Shown here piece by piece: positions 19,591-31,679 of a stretch of 64,000 nucleotides of DNA. Numbering within the stretch: the first letter of the stretch is position 1; each line of letters starts with the position of its first letter. This DNA is from Gari tellinella. Lineage: Eukaryota; Mollusca; Bivalvia; Cardiida; Psammobiidae. The notes below the pieces were generated by a model. That model made no database searches. It saw only the letters and a list, made by a program, of their open reading frames with translations, and had not been told where the DNA came from. The stretch is from contig OV277870.1 of NCBI GenBank assembly GCA_922989275.2, positions 38,808,356 to 38,872,355 of the forward strand, read 5' to 3'. The position numbers and the translations under genes were made by a program.

Positions 19591-19875
19591 TAAAACACAT
19601 ATATATATAGTACACCAGACGACTATTTATAAATGTACTAGATCTAGTCATTTACTTATCCATTCCTGATATTTTTCACCAAACTTTTACAAAATATTAA
19701 ACACATTTATGCAATTATGAATCGTTATCGTTTAAAAAACAAGACAACTTTGATGTCCAGTGCGTAGAAAAAAACAAATCTTTAAAAAATCGACATGCAA
19801 AATGAAATCGCACGTGGCTGTAAGCAATGCGAAAACTTACGGTTGTATGAAAAACAAGGTTCTTCATCCAGCAAA

Positions 19876-20230
19876 GAGATCAAATCAAATCAATATTTAT
19901 TTATTGTCGGAACAGTTTATAACATGTAACATAAGCTATGTATAGCTTATTACCGACATAAAGAACATAAGAAGAACATCACAAAGCACATAGACCCCTC
20001 AAATTTAAGAGACAATTCCAGTGAGTACTCTCTCCCCACAGTTTGGCTAGACAAAGTAAAATGTTTTGAAAAATTAATTATTACTCTCTCTTGTTTGGGA
20101 CCCTGTGAAAAATAAAGTCAGACTACCTAGTCTGGTAGAAGCAGAACAAGAGATATGTAGCACTGGGTCTAATTTAAGCCGGTGTTCATAAATGGGAGGT
20201 TTGCATAAATAAATTACCTTTTCATTTGAA
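19876..20230 (-). mobile_element. possible LINE 3' end, minus strand
   Basis: On the minus strand the segment ends AATAAATATTGATTTGATTT followed by GATC. Such short tandem tails are typical of non-LTR elements. No reverse-transcriptase motif was recognised, so this is tentative. Confidence 0.35.
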
Positions 20231-20461
20231 AATCAATCTTTGTTCGAAAGTCATAAACTCCTCAGTGAGTATTTGAATTTGATCTATATACTGGTTTAAA
20301 ATGTTACAAAATGGTCTCTTATTTCATAAAAATGAGTTTTACTCGCTCTAATGCTGTGCCATCTTACACGATACATAGCTCATGTAGGCAATTTCTATTT
20401 GTACACAATATTGTAAAAACATTTTCGAATGGAGTCTATAATTATTAATGCAACAACGAGC

Positions 20462-20714
20462 TTAACCCTTTACCCCATAGCCTGTTTTTAGTTTTTAAGA
20501 TATGTGGCTACTTAAAGCAGGTTGAAAGTAAAGCAGAATGTGCCATAAGGCACAATCTGCTTTACTTTCAGCCTGCTTTAAGCTATAATCTGCAAGGAAA
20601 CTGAAAATAATTCTTATGAATTCTATTCATGACTGTATAGATTGGAACTATTTTCTTCAGCGGAGGAATAAATTAAATGCGCTAAAAGTCGCTTCTATTG
20701 GGGGAAAGGGTTAA
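20462..20714 (+). mobile_element. Pal-B element, complete
   Basis: TTAACCCTTTACCCCATAG to GGGGGAAAGGGTTAA with an intact hairpin (about 20516-20581). Confidence 0.85.
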
Positions 20715-21325
20715 ATGCAAATCCATAGACTTCTGAAATTGTTCAACAATTTCATTCTCTAACGATTTATACTATCGACGTACGGAACTATACTAAAATA
20801 TACAAAGACAAGTAATGCTAATTTCAATAGCTGAAATAACTGGATTAGCGGCTACATCTCCTGAAAGTCTCTTAAATGGAAATCAACGATTGAGCAAAGT
20901 GGACAAAAGACTTAAATAGCGCCGTTGAAAGTATTTGAGTGACAACTTTAGCTGCTCCAAACTTTTTTCTCTCCATTTTCCTCTCTTTTGTTTTTCTTCT
21001 GTTTATTCCTACATTGACTTAAAGGGACTCGCAACCGGATGGTGTACTTGTCAAAATAAAATAAAATACTCAAATAAAAGCAAATTTGTGGCATTATTTG
21101 GCTTCTGACATTAAAAAAATATGATCAGTCCAAAAGAAGTCTCAAGAATCGGCACCGAATCTTAGTTTTTTAAGATATTTTCCATCGTTTTTCTATAGCG
21201 TTAGCTAACGGTATAGTTGTTGTTGTTGCTTCTTTACACGGGCTCAGACATAAACCCGAGACGAATAAAGTAGTAAAAGTACTATCGATCGCTACTAGTG
21301 AAGTACGTTAATTCGCTACTATAGA
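20715..21325. other. no feature seen
   Basis: AT-rich DNA without recognisable repeat ends or coding sequence. Confidence 0.4.
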
Positions 21326-21330
21326 TATAG

Positions 21331-21425
21331 AGAGCGCTGGTAGCCGAGGTAGTATAGGAGCTTCCTCATTTTTTTACGTTTCTCTCCGCATGGAAGGTCA
21401 CGGGTTCGAATCCCACCAGGGCTTC
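21331..21425 (+). repeat. tRNA-like sequence (SINE head or tRNA pseudogene)
   Basis: GCTGGTAGCCGAGGTAGTAT resembles an A box and GGTTCGAATCCCACCAG is a good B box with 3' strand. The 5' GCTGGT can pair with ACCAGG. The T-rich insert in the anticodon region and the class II-like length argue against a working tRNA. Twelve T residues follow. Confidence 0.5.
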
Positions 21426-21429
21426 TTCT

Positions 21430-23430
21430 TTTTTTTTTTTTGAAATGGATTTTTTAACAGAATTTATTATCCTAAACTAAATCTTACCCATTTATATAAG
21501 CATTTGACATATATTTACAAATTACTATTTTTAATGCTAAATCCGGTTTCGAACCTCTTTAAAAGAAACAACAGTCGTTCTTGTATTTAGTAGAATGACA
21601 TCTTCTAAATGCACGTGACTACTTGGTGCAGGGTATGTGTTATTCGAAAGAATACTGTAGGGTATTCCTATGCTATTTTGGCCTGCATGGGACGACCGTT
21701 GATGCAAATTCTGGCATATAAAGTTTGAGAAATGTTATTATGGCACGTTATTATTCGGTAGCGTCAAAATATCACTCTTTTAGCAACATTATCACCGACA
21801 ATAAAACACGATTTCATGTTGAGTTTGATGCTTTCAGATTTTTATGTATGTTCTGGAGAAAAACAATGATGTATAGACAAGTTATGCATGCTTTTGTTAA
21901 CATATATAACACTTTTAAATATCTTAAACATATTTTCTGAAATCATCTACTAAGAGTTTTAACGTCATGTCCGTTACTTAGTCATGTATTAAAATGTGGA
22001 CTATAATATCAAAAAGGAGTCGGTGATCCCCATATATACATTTTTCGGTAAAAACATTGAGCTAACAATTTAAATACCAAATATAAGCACAAAACTAAAA
22101 ATATTATTTTATGACAACTGTAGCGTACGCCATTAATTAGAGCCCAAACGGCATAACTAGTCAAAATTGTATAAAGCTACCATTAATAACTGTGACATAA
22201 GAACATATAACTACATATTGCATTATGAAATAATACAGACCCCTCCTCCCCCCTGCAGGGATTTTCTGGCTACTTTTGTTGACACCATTTTCCAAAACGC
22301 GACATGTTAACAGAAGTTATTCCCAGATATTGTAAAAATATTGTTCAAATATATACGTATAATCTAGGCATATTAATGCACTTTTTGAAACGCGAGAACT
22401 ATCCCTTTTTTTCAAAAACAAATTACTAGGGTAATTAAAAAGTTCTATTACTTGGGTATGTTCTTGGAATATAAATGTATAATTATCATGTATGATACAT
22501 CGTTGAAAAGAACGTTTCCTTGCGGATACAGCGATGCATTATACTTTGACAACAACATTTCTCTTCCTTGTGCAAAATAGACATCAATGTTGGACAGTCA
22601 TAGGCACTAGCCATATTTGCTTCTGAACTTAATCATATTTCCATATTATATATGGCTTAGAAAACTGAATGTCATAGCGTTTTGAATTTTCGATCCAGTT
22701 TATTTGAATTTTACTAAAGTTTAAACCGTTTTAAGCAACAACACTTGATATATACATGTAGTATAGTCTTAATATGAAGATCTAAATGTGGATGGACTAC
22801 TTTTTGTAAGATTAAAGGCTACATTAAAAGGTATACTAGTTATAATAATATTATTATGAAAAAATATAAAGAAACATGGTTTATTGACTATATCAACTTA
22901 ATAAGAATAAGTGATTTTTTTTCTCATTTTCATGAATATTAGGACATGGCTTTGCAACGAACATACATATTTTACATTTCACAATAACTAAGGTAATTTA
23001 AACAACTATAACTGTATACATGTATATGAATATCCTATTCGTTCGGAAAAATACACTTAATTTTATTACTTTATTTTGAAACTTTTCACATATCATCACG
23101 GACAAACATGATGTCGACACATTAAAATATAACACTATACATGTCCATTCAATGCACCACAATATACGTATAGTAGCTGATGTCAATTAAAACAGATTGT
23201 ACCATCAATAATTACTTGAAGTTAACTGATTATGTCATAATACGTGGTATATTTACATTCTGTTATAAGATGATATACTTGTGTACAAGTCGTAATAAGT
23301 ATGTTCTGTTCTGTTCTGTAAGTAATTTCAAATTCTATAAACATGCATGGTTTTAGTGTCATTTATATATGTGATACTATTATGATATCACCCAATTTTA
23401 AACCGTGTAAAAACCCTCGTAGATCCACAT
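21430..23430. other. 2-kb AT-rich region, no feature seen
   Basis: Unusually free of the MITEs that crowd the rest of the window. Only short ORFs with no recognisable similarity. Confidence 0.4.
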
Positions 23431-23599
23431 AATTGCTGGTGTGGGTTATTTTTACTATGAATCATGATTTAAAGGTCTTCCGATATTTAATTAATGTACG
23501 AGAACGTGTGACATGTCAAAGTATCGTCGTTTATCCGCTGTCGAAATCTGGTCGCTGTAAAGGCCATCTATTACGTCGACTGCATGATGCTATTTTTCA

Positions 23600-23700
23600 G
23601 TGTTTAAGGCATGTAATTGCTTATAGCATGATGAAAATAAAGCAGAAATCTCTTAAAAGGAGATGTCTGCTTTACTTTCATCTTAATTTAACCAGGCACC
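23600..23700 (+). repeat. Pal-E-like hairpin
   Basis: ATGATGAAAATAAAGCAGAA arm with tip CTCTTAAAAGGAG and return TCTGCTTTACTTTCATC. The flanks do not match known ends in this window. Confidence 0.6.
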
Positions 23701-23959
23701 TGTCATTTTAAATAACCCATCAACTAGACTAAATAGATGGTTTCTACTGTGTTACCTGTATTAACTGGTCAAGTGTTATGATAGGGGTACTTGTTATTGT
23801 TAATACACGCAACTGCTTGCTTTAATGTAGGGTATAACTAATTATTGGATTTTTTACCTTTCTCTTCTCCTGTGTTAAACTGTCGCTTACTGTAAATTCT
23901 GATAGTCACTTATTTTGGGTGTCCCGGTCTAGAGAGTTTAAACTGTAGTTTATTTATAG

Positions 23960-24653
23960 ACAGGCATGTGCGTCATTAGCACCTATGGGCGAATCAAAAT
24001 GTCCGTTACAAAAGTACTTAAGATAATTCTGCATAGTAATGGTTGCTATGTATACATCAACAATGTAATATGGCGACGGAAAAACAATTGAATTTATGTA
24101 CCCTTTCAAAACAGCCCGCATTAAACCCCAATCGTGGAATAAAGCCAAAATCATGACCCTAATATTGATTTTTAAATACCTAATATGAAGCAGACCAGAA
24201 TTTCAAGCGGAACGAGCAAATACCTAGGTGGTTTTGCGGTACAGGTACATGTTGAAGCACGAATGCCAATATTTCTTCTAGGAGACTTGTACATGTTTGA
24301 AACACGTTGCCTGTCAAACCAATACACAAACCAATAACGCTGACATGTAGATTAGGAAGTGACCGTGTATTCGCTGGGATTTCTCGTCTTGTAATGAGTG
24401 TACAGTAGATCTGGATCTATATAGATATATAGATGGAAATGTTAATGATAGATCTACCTGGTGGATAATTATACTGTGAATTAATATTGGGGGAATTTAC
24501 CTGTTTGTGGTGTTCTGTGGAAGAGTATTGGCTCGTTAGTTAACCAACAGCGTTATGCTGACATAAGTGGCATTCGGTTCTAACGATTGTTAAAATGTGC
24601 ATGTATGGAATAAATACAATATCAGGTGTTTCATTAAAACCTCTAATGTAATG
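23960..24653 (+). promoter_or_regulatory. 5' flank of the gene starting at 24654
   Basis: No MITE lies here. A clear TATA box or CpG island is not evident. If the ATG is in the first exon, the promoter should be in this stretch; an upstream non-coding exon cannot be excluded. Confidence 0.25.
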
Positions 24654-25215
24654 ATGGCCACGGGCACATTGCCACCCTGTATTAATCTTACAGGGGGTAA
24701 ACGGGGACCTTCGGGACCCCTTATTGTAACCACAAGTGATGAAGATTCGGGCTCGGATGGGGAGGTGTTAGCGCACAGCCCAAGGGTCCAGATCCAAACA
24801 CGGATCAGCCCCAGGGCTAACATTAACGTATCTGTGGATACTATTCCAAACTTGAAGTTAGATTTATCTCGACCGCTGACAGACCGTAATGACAAATCAG
24901 AACCCTATCGATTTGAACGGTCGGAGATTCGAACACAACCGCCAACAGCGCGAGCGTCGTCCCCCTCCCCGGGTCCAGGGACAAGCTCCCATAAACAAGC
25001 TTTTGAAGGATATGAACATGATCATGATTACGAAAATGTCGCCTCTCCGAGCGGAAGTAGCACGGCCAGTGGGCCGGTCTATGTTAGACCACCGGGTTTC
25101 ACACATCATGCACAGGAGATACGACGGAAGAAGAAGAAATCTACGGGTCTACTTGAAAGGAGAGAAGGGCTTAAGAGCCGAGCACCAACCCCACCCAAAG
25201 TCAAGCCAAGAAGAG
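24654..25215 (+). CDS. first coding exon of an unrecognised disordered protein
   Basis: The ATG at 24654 has A at -3 and G at +4. Another in-frame ATG lies directly upstream (24651) and one at 24597. The 562-nt exon ends in phase 1 at AGAAGAG/GTAAGG. It encodes 187 residues rich in Ser, Pro, Arg and Asp: an acidic TTSDEDSGSDGE segment (about residues 32-43), a Ser/Pro-rich middle, and a basic C-terminal part (RRKKKKS, then PTPPKVKPRR). This predicts an intracellular, mostly disordered protein. Codon use and GC content are far above the flanks, supporting real coding. The downstream exons at 48056 and 57940 fit in phase. Confidence 0.8.
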
Positions 25216-25427
25216 GTAAGGTTTAACAGTAGGAAGATCTGTTTACGTCAAACTTAGTTAAAATTCTGGAAGAAAATCACTGATGTATTGAGCAGAAGAC
25301 AGGGGACTGCTTTATGCAGAACCAAAACAAAGCAAGGTCATGCTGTATTTTTCCCTGCATGGAAATGGTATAATATTTATAAGAGGCTATAGTTTGTCAT
25401 GTCCGTTCGAGAGGTCGCTGTAACTAT

Positions 25428-25669
25428 TTAACCCTGTAGCATCAAATTTGAAGATCAATTTACATTTTTAAGTCTAGTCCATGCATGATGTTTGCTGCCA
25501 AATGAGTCTATGGTCCATGCTTGACTATTTTTGGCTGTTTTGCAGTATAGGCCCTATTATATACACAAAGCCAATGATTTGGTTCTACACTGTACAGGCC
25601 AAGTGTACTCTTCACACATGTCTGTCTGTAAATAACACTAGTAAGCGTCACTAGGTGTTAATGAGTTAA
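25428..25669 (-). mobile_element. Pal-A element without a clear hairpin
   Basis: TTAACCCTGTAGCATC to GTGTTAATGAGTTAA. The interior has Pal-A words (AAGTCTAGTCCATG, AGGCCAAGTGTACTC), but the hairpin is lost. Confidence 0.6.
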
Positions 25670-25916
25670 TTGAGCTTTTTCGCCCCTTTTTACACATATG
25701 ATTGTTTCATCCACTGAAAAAATAGTTTCAATTATATAAATACAGTCACGAACATGTACCACGAGAAATATTTCTACATCCTAGCACATTATAGCTTAAA
25801 ACAGGCTGAAAGTATAGCAGATTGTGCCTTAAGGCGCATTCTGCTTTACTTTCAACCTGTTAAAAGTGGTCATTTATCTTCAAATTTAGAAACAGGTCAC
25901 GGGGTAAATGGGTTAA
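25667..25916 (-). mobile_element. Pal-B element
   Basis: Right end GGTAAATGGGTTAA. Hairpin at about 25794-25863. Its left edge shares the TTAA of the preceding Pal-A, so the two sit back to back. Confidence 0.75.
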
Positions 25917-25929
25917 AAGGGCATTCGAA

Positions 25930-26010
25930 CATGCCAAACAGTGTATACTCAGATGATCTGTCGTATTGGACATATAGAGTCCGAGATCAAGATCTACATT
26001 GTCAGTCATT
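25930..26010 (+). repeat. Pal-A hairpin remnant
   Basis: GCCAAACAGTGTATACTCAG then GATCAAGATCTACATTGTCAG. The region 26010-26590 shows nothing else. Confidence 0.4.
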
Positions 26011-26596
26011 TATTTCAGTTCAGTAGTTTGGTAACTGTCACGAAACAATGTAGACATCGATTAGACTACCAATAGCGATACAACTTGATAAAATTCAAAA
26101 AGATGAACCATACCGGGTAAGCCCATTCAATGCTGGAATGTTCAAACTGTCTCTTCCTATTTCTGGTAAATGACAAGTTTTGCATTGATTCTGGATGGGT
26201 TATCTCCTACATTATGACTTAAACGACCCTCTTATCTGGGGTTTTTAACTGCCTCTTTTCAAATGATATAGTATGGCCCCTCTACTGCATTGGATAATGT
26301 TACTATGTACAGTGTTTTGCTATTTAAACTTTTAAATGAGAAAAAAACTCGATCAAAATAATTATTCTCTTTTGAGATGATTGAAAGAAAAATCGATATC
26401 GTTAAAAACCGACCTCAATTAGTGCGGTATGTAGATCGTTTAAAGGTTCAAGAATGTTGATCGATAAGCCTATACTCGCCATTTCAAAGACATTTTCTTA
26501 ATCTACAATATAGCACTTTCAGCAGACAAGTTTCGCATGGAAATGGATTATCGCTTACAACAGATTTTTAAACTCGATCGTCATTCTGAAAGAACT

Positions 26597-26808
26597 TCAT
26601 TAAAACCTCTCTATTACGACCACTAAAACGATGACTAATTACTTGTATAAAAGACAGATGACAGCTTAAAGCAAGGTGACATTAAAACAGAAAGCTCCTT
26701 AAGGAGCTTTCTGTTTTACTACCACATTGCTTTAAGCAGTCACCTGTCGGAACCATCTGCATGCTAATTAACACAATTTAGTGGTCGTAATAGAGAGGTT
26801 TAAATGTA
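26597..26808 (+). mobile_element. Pal-E element
   Basis: AAAACCTCTCTATTACGACC end and inverted counterpart. Hairpin with tip GCTCCTTAAGGAGC. The outermost CAGT is eroded. Confidence 0.8.
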
Positions 26809-27045
26809 TAATCTGTTATCAAAAAGAAAAAGATTTTTAGATTGCCAAGCTCACCAGTTTCTGATCTTAATAGCGTATATAGTTGGTATTGTGTTAGTCT
26901 TTTCCGTTTGAACGAAACCAAGTGCAACGGATTACAATAAAATGTTGAATAAGTTCTGACGATTTATATTAGTCTGAGTGGCAAATTGTTTAGAGACTGA
27001 CCCGACGCCGTACTGTTTGCAATGGAAACATAGAGAAAGAGACTG

Positions 27046-27053
27046 ACATACAT

Positions 27054-27104
<51 letters not shown>

Positions 27105-27425
27105 CACAGAGAGACAGACAGAGAGAGAGAGATGGAGAGACAGATACATCATACAAGCAGATACATAGCGACAGCCAGGCAGAGATACAGAGAGAGACAG
27201 ACATACATGGAGAAAGAGAGAGACACAGATAGAGAGACAGAGAGATAGAGCTAGAGAGAGACAGAGAGATAGAGATAGAGAGAGACAGAGAGAGAGAGAC
27301 AGGGTCACACAGAGAGACAGAGAGAGATACAGAGAGAGAGAGACAGAGAGAGAGACATAGATACAGACAGAGAAAGAGACAGAGACAAGGACATAAGAGA
27401 CTGACAGAAAGAGAGAGAGAGTATT
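27046..27425 (+). repeat. GA-rich microsatellite
   Basis: Imperfect (GA)n with GACA interruptions. Minus-strand ORFs reading SLSLSL are artefacts. Confidence 0.9.
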
Positions 27426-27744
27426 ATGTGTGCGATATTGACAGATACATGTATATACATGTAGGCAGAGAGATCAAGCGGACAAACATATAGACGTACA
27501 TACATAAACAGAGACAATGGAAGTAAGTTACAGTTACAGTTATATATTATAGACAGACTTGATATCATACAGACACAGAGGCAGATAAGCAAGAATTTGA
27601 CATTTTGACCTGTAGTCAATCTACAATTGCCTTTTGTACGACTCGAAACTATCGTCTGCTTCAAAGGAAAACGTCTGCATCAAGTAACTTTGTTTTCAAA
27701 AGCTATTTCAGACTGTAAGTTGTTTTATTGGGAAACGTTAACAT

Positions 27745-27860
27745 CGAAAATAGTGTCAAAAAGTTTGATACCTGATCAGACGCCGAGTAACTCGGCGTCT
27801 GATCAGGTACAAATTTTTTTGCAAATGCAAGTCACGACAAAGGTAGCGTTCTTAATAATT
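27745..27860 (+). repeat. Pal-C2 hairpin
   Basis: GTGTCAAAAAGTTTGATACC, perfect palindrome CTGATCAGACGCCGAG... with tip CGAGTAACTCG, then TTTGCAAATGCAAG. Terminal repeats unclear. Confidence 0.6.
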
Positions 27861-28084
27861 AATCTGCTCCCCTTTCAGTTTTATCGGCTGGTACCACAAT
27901 GCACACCGATAGATTAAACAAACAGTCTATCACAGATTTCAAGCGTTTGGATTCGAACTGCTAACTGTATTTTATCAGTTTGCACTCAATGGACGTTGAG
28001 AGTATAGACGCTATTCTGCTATCGTGTCTTTAAATTGTCGTCTGCTGCCTTTTTATCTAAGGGATTCCTGGTCTAAATTTTCAT

Positions 28085-28170
28085 TTTCGTTTTGTTTTAT
28101 ATTGAAATTTCAATCAGCAAACAGTGTAGACTCTGAAATGCGGCGTCTGATCAGAGTCGACACTAGGCGA
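28085..28170 (+). repeat. Pal-C/M hairpin, one arm shortened
   Basis: AGCAAACAGTGTAGACTCTG is followed by GCGGCGTCTGATCAGAGTC. Part of the first arm is deleted. Confidence 0.5.
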
Positions 28171-28183
28171 CGATTGCGTTCTG

Positions 28184-28412
28184 TTTACTCTTTACTCAAT
28201 AGCCTGTTTCTAGTTTTGAACACAGGTGACTACTTAAAGCAGGTTATGGCACATTCTGCTTTACTTTCAGCCTGCTTTAAGCTACCAGCAGCTAAACTAT
28301 AGAAACTATTTCTTTTGGTACATTTTCATAACAGTACAAATTGGAACTATTCTCTCCTGTGGGTGAATAAAATAAGATGTGCTAAAAGTTGATTCTATGG
28401 AGTAAAGGGTTA
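28184..28412 (+). mobile_element. Pal-B element with shortened hairpin
   Basis: TACTCAATAGCCTGTTTC end to GGAGTAAAGGGTTAG. One hairpin arm has a deletion. Confidence 0.65.
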
Positions 28413-28498
28413 GATTTAAAGAATTAAAGCTTATGGATTTTGCAGACATGTCATTATACAAAAGCCGTCATAAACCACAGGAATGTGTTTCAAGAGTA

Positions 28499-28718
28499 AT
28501 AAACCACTCCACTGCCTTATCCCGATTTCTACAATTGGTATTTGCAAACAGTTTGGATCCTGATCAGACGCCGCGTAACGCGGCGTCTGATCAGGATCCA
28601 AACTGTTTGACACTCAATTCCATATGTCTTAAGTCAAAATATCTTTAAATCTAAATATGAGAAATAACAGCAGAGACTTGTTTAAAATTGATGACGTCAT
28701 GGCAGTGAAAGGGGCTAA
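28499..28718 (+). mobile_element. Pal-C element with perfect hairpin
   Basis: Arms 28545-28576 and 28578-28609 are 32 bp each with a 1-nt spacer and no mismatch. The right end includes ATGACGTCAT followed by GGCAGTGAAAGGGG. A perfect palindrome suggests a recent origin or active maintenance. Confidence 0.85.
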
Positions 28719-28758
28719 TGGCCACTGATATTGACAAATGTGTGTCATTGTAGGATAC

Positions 28759-29028
28759 TTAACCCCTAACAGCGATAACATATATCCCATAAACACCCCT
28801 TTTTACGCCTTTAATTTACTGAAGAAAACAGTTCCAACTATATACAGTCATGGATATGTACCATCATTAATATTTTCGTTACTCTAGCAGATGATTGCTT
28901 AAAGCAGACTGAAAGTAAAGCAGAATGCGCGTTAGGGTGCATGCTGCTTTACTTTCAACCTGCTTTAAATAACTGGTCACCTACATGTATCTTCAACCTT
29001 AGAAACCGCTTAAGGGGTTATGGGTAAA
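28759..29028 (-). mobile_element. Pal-B element
   Basis: TTAACCCCTAACAG start, interior with CAGTCATGGATATG, hairpin at about 28900-28970, end GGGGTTATGGGTAAA. Confidence 0.7.
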
Positions 29029-29143
29029 AATGGTCGTTTGCAAAAAAGGTAAAACTCATTTTTTATGCATTTTTGATTGAAAAGATTATACATGTATATG
29101 TATTATAGATTATAGATGCATGCCAATACAAAAACCCGACAAT

Positions 29144-29409
29144 TTAACCCATTTCCCCATAGCCTGTTACTAGTTTTGAAGGCATATGAAGACTCAAATC
29201 AGGTTGAAAGTAAAGCAGAAAGTGCCTTAAGGCGCATTCTGCTTTACTTTCAGCCTGTTGTAAGCTTCCATGTGCTAGAATATAGAAACTGTTTCTTATC
29301 ATATAGAAACTGTTTCTTATCATACAGAACTGTATAAATTGGAACCATTTTCTTAAGTGGATGAATAATTAGAGACGTAAACTGTGTATTCATTGGGGGA
29401 ATGGGTTAA
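29144..29409 (+). mobile_element. Pal-B element with internal duplication
   Basis: TTAACCCATTTCCCCATAG to GGGGGAATGGGTTAA. A 20-bp block (ATAGAAACTGTTTCTTATCA) is duplicated in tandem near 29281-29322. Confidence 0.8.
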
Positions 29410-29470
29410 AACAGTTTGGGTCCTGATCAGAAGCGGGGTAGGATCTTAACTGTTTTGAAGTATAAGGTGA
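29410..29470 (+). repeat. Pal-C hairpin remnant
   Basis: ACAGTTTGGGTCCTGATCAG, shortened tip, AGGATCTTAACTGTTTTG. Confidence 0.4.
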
Positions 29471-29739
29471 TATCAGCAGGCACATGGCTAAAAGGTGTCA
29501 TATTTTACCAACCAGGATCTACTATCAAGAAATTGATTTGTAATGATTATACTTGATTACTTGTCATGTTCCCTTTTTAGAAACACATTCCCACGATGTA
29601 CTACTTTCGTCATAGAAATGTCGTAAATTCACCAACCATGCCCTGGAATTCTTTTATGTGTCTGTTTTAATGTTTAATACAGACTGCAAGTGAAGTGGGA
29701 ATGTGCCTGCCTTAGCTTGCGCAAGTAATGCAAAAATAT

Positions 29740-29974
29740 TTAACCCATTTGTGCCCACGATCCCATATATGGGACATAGGCAAACAGTGTAGACTCTGAT
29801 CAGACGCTGCATTATGCGGCGTCTGATCAGAGTCTACACTGTTTGCTGATAGGAAATTCAATATACATGTAAAACAAAATGAAAATGAAAATTTTGACCA
29901 GGCATCCATTTGATAAATAATGGACTAATCCAATAAATAAACATGGAAGAATCAACTGGGTATAAATGGGTTAA
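29740..29974 (+). mobile_element. Pal-M element, TTAA-flanked
   Basis: Ends TTAACCCATTTGTGCCCA and TGGGTATAAATGGGTTAA are distinct from B and C. The hairpin at about 29782-29847 uses the CAAACAGTGTAGACTCTGAT arm with the CAGACGCTGC tip of Pal-C. A small palindrome CCCATATATGGG lies near the left end. Confidence 0.8.
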
Positions 29975-30040
29975 AGGAATAAGATTATGTTGCATATTCG
30001 CCGTACTGTTTTACAAATGTACTGCTACTACTCATTAGAC

Positions 30041-30105
30041 ATTTGCAAACAGATTTGATCCGGACTAAACTGGGCCTCGGGTAACGCAGCATCTTATAAC
30101 ATTTT
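30041..30105 (+). repeat. Pal-C hairpin remnant
   Basis: TTTGCAAACAGATTTGATCC then CGGGTAACGCAGCATCTTA. Heavily decayed. Confidence 0.35.
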
Positions 30106-30399
30106 ATACAGCTTTTTATTCGGATTGTAGTTTATCACGAGTTGAAAAGAAAGAGACTATTTAAAAATTGAAGAAATTGATATATTTTGAGCAGATACTA
30201 TTCATCATAATTTAGTGCAAAAGACTAAAGAAGAGAAACCAGCTTGTTCTGTACGTGACCCAATCTCCCTATTTGAAAGTTTGGGGTATATTTGTCCAAC
30301 ATGACAAAGATGGGAGTAAAACAAACAAACCCGCCATAAATAAAACAATGAAAGGACAAACCAATAAATGAACAGCACAGCGAGCTTCATATAGGAACG

Positions 30400-30645
30400 T
30401 TAACTCTTTGAACCCTAGTCACTCATATATGCGTCATTGGCAAACAGCGTACCCGTGAGGAGTACACTTGTCTTATGCAAACATTGAAGACTCTGATCAG
30501 AGGGCTCCTTAAGGAGCCCTCTGATCAGGGTCTATACTGTTTGCTATTTTAAAATGTATTGTAAACATCAATCCTAAAAAGTAAAAAATGTACTAGACTT
30601 AATTGAAACTAGAATTGTTCATTTGAGGTTTCAAAGAGGGTGCAA
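30400..30645 (+). mobile_element. Pal-A element, right end eroded
   Basis: TTAACTCTTTGAACCCTAG start. Hairpin with tip GGGCTCCTTAAGGAGCCC. The final TTAA is not clear. Confidence 0.75.
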
Positions 30646-30657
30646 AAATGATTATCG

Positions 30658-30901
30658 CACTATAAAGACGCTATTCTTTTCCAATAAAAGCGCATACATT
30701 ATAGGCTAAAACCCTAATGTTCATTGACAACAGTTTGAAGCCAAACTAGAAATGTCTGATCAGGCTCTAAATTGTTTGCCACTTATACCATATCAATATG
30801 AGACGTAAACAATTTCAGAAAGTTGTTGTTGTCTCCATTTGATTGCAATGCGTTTGCGTTTAAACCGTTCAAACGGGAAAGAATAACGTATTCTCCACTG
30901 T
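30658..30901 (+). mobile_element. Pal-D element, diverged
   Basis: Right end AACGGGAAAGAATAACG...CTCCACTG is well kept. The left end is CACTATAAAGACGCTATTC. The hairpin is shortened. Confidence 0.6.
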
Positions 30902-30958
30902 CACAGCCAGAAGTGTGTTAAACATTTATCCATGATTATGGATATGTTTTGATACTTT

Positions 30959-31188
30959 GCAAACAGTTTTGGTCAATATGAGACATCATGTAACTCGGTG
31001 TCTCATCTGCACCCAACCTGTTTGTTATTCTGTTGCTGTTGTTTTGTTTTTAAAGAACTGACCGATTTTCCTAAGTAATTATTTACCCATTTACTATATT
31101 ATCTAGGGAAATCTAGTATTTGCAAACAGTATGGACCCAATTGAGACGCCGAGTAACCCGGCATCTGTTCAGGACCCAAATTGTTTGT
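30959..31188 (+). repeat. two Pal-C-type hairpins
   Basis: Hairpins at about 30959-31024 and 31120-31188, each with GCAAACAGT arms and GAGAC tips. Their surrounding ends are too decayed to assign. Confidence 0.45.
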
Positions 31189-31679
31189 CGGTGTAAGACA
31201 CCAATTACTCTGTAACATTTCGTATAATTGAACATAAAATTGATATACACATTTTTCTTTTACACATGGACGATATTTATTATTGCACTTTCGGCTGTTT
31301 TCTTATACTTGTTAAATCGATAATCTCACTGGTCAATATTTGTACATGTATCTAAATCCTTACCCTGTTACACGTGACTTATCTGCTTAAAATTCAGCAC
31401 GTATACATAACATTTAAGATTATAGATGGTATGTCTTTATGACTATAGAAACCAAACCACGAGTGTTAAACAGCATGGAACTTGATCAGATGCAGGGTTT
31501 CTCAAGAGTTTAACTAGATACAAACTATTAACACGCGTTAATCAAGTCGTTCTATGCAGAATAAGGGAAAAAAATAATCCGCTCTAAGATGTAACATAGA
31601 CGAAAGTCAAACTATTTGTGATGACTTTAGTTTATACACTTAACCTATTTTTGCAAATAGTCGACCAAATTACATTAGA

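Noticed and set aside
21331..21425. Functional tRNA-Ser or tRNA-Leu
   Set aside because: The anticodon arm is disrupted by a T-rich stretch and stem pairing is incomplete.
26932..27664. Leu/Ser-rich ORFs on the minus strand
   Set aside because: They translate a GA-rich microsatellite.
28561..28593. Rho-independent terminators (GC hairpins)
   Set aside because: Hairpins are mobile-element cores in eukaryotic DNA, without T tracts or operon context.
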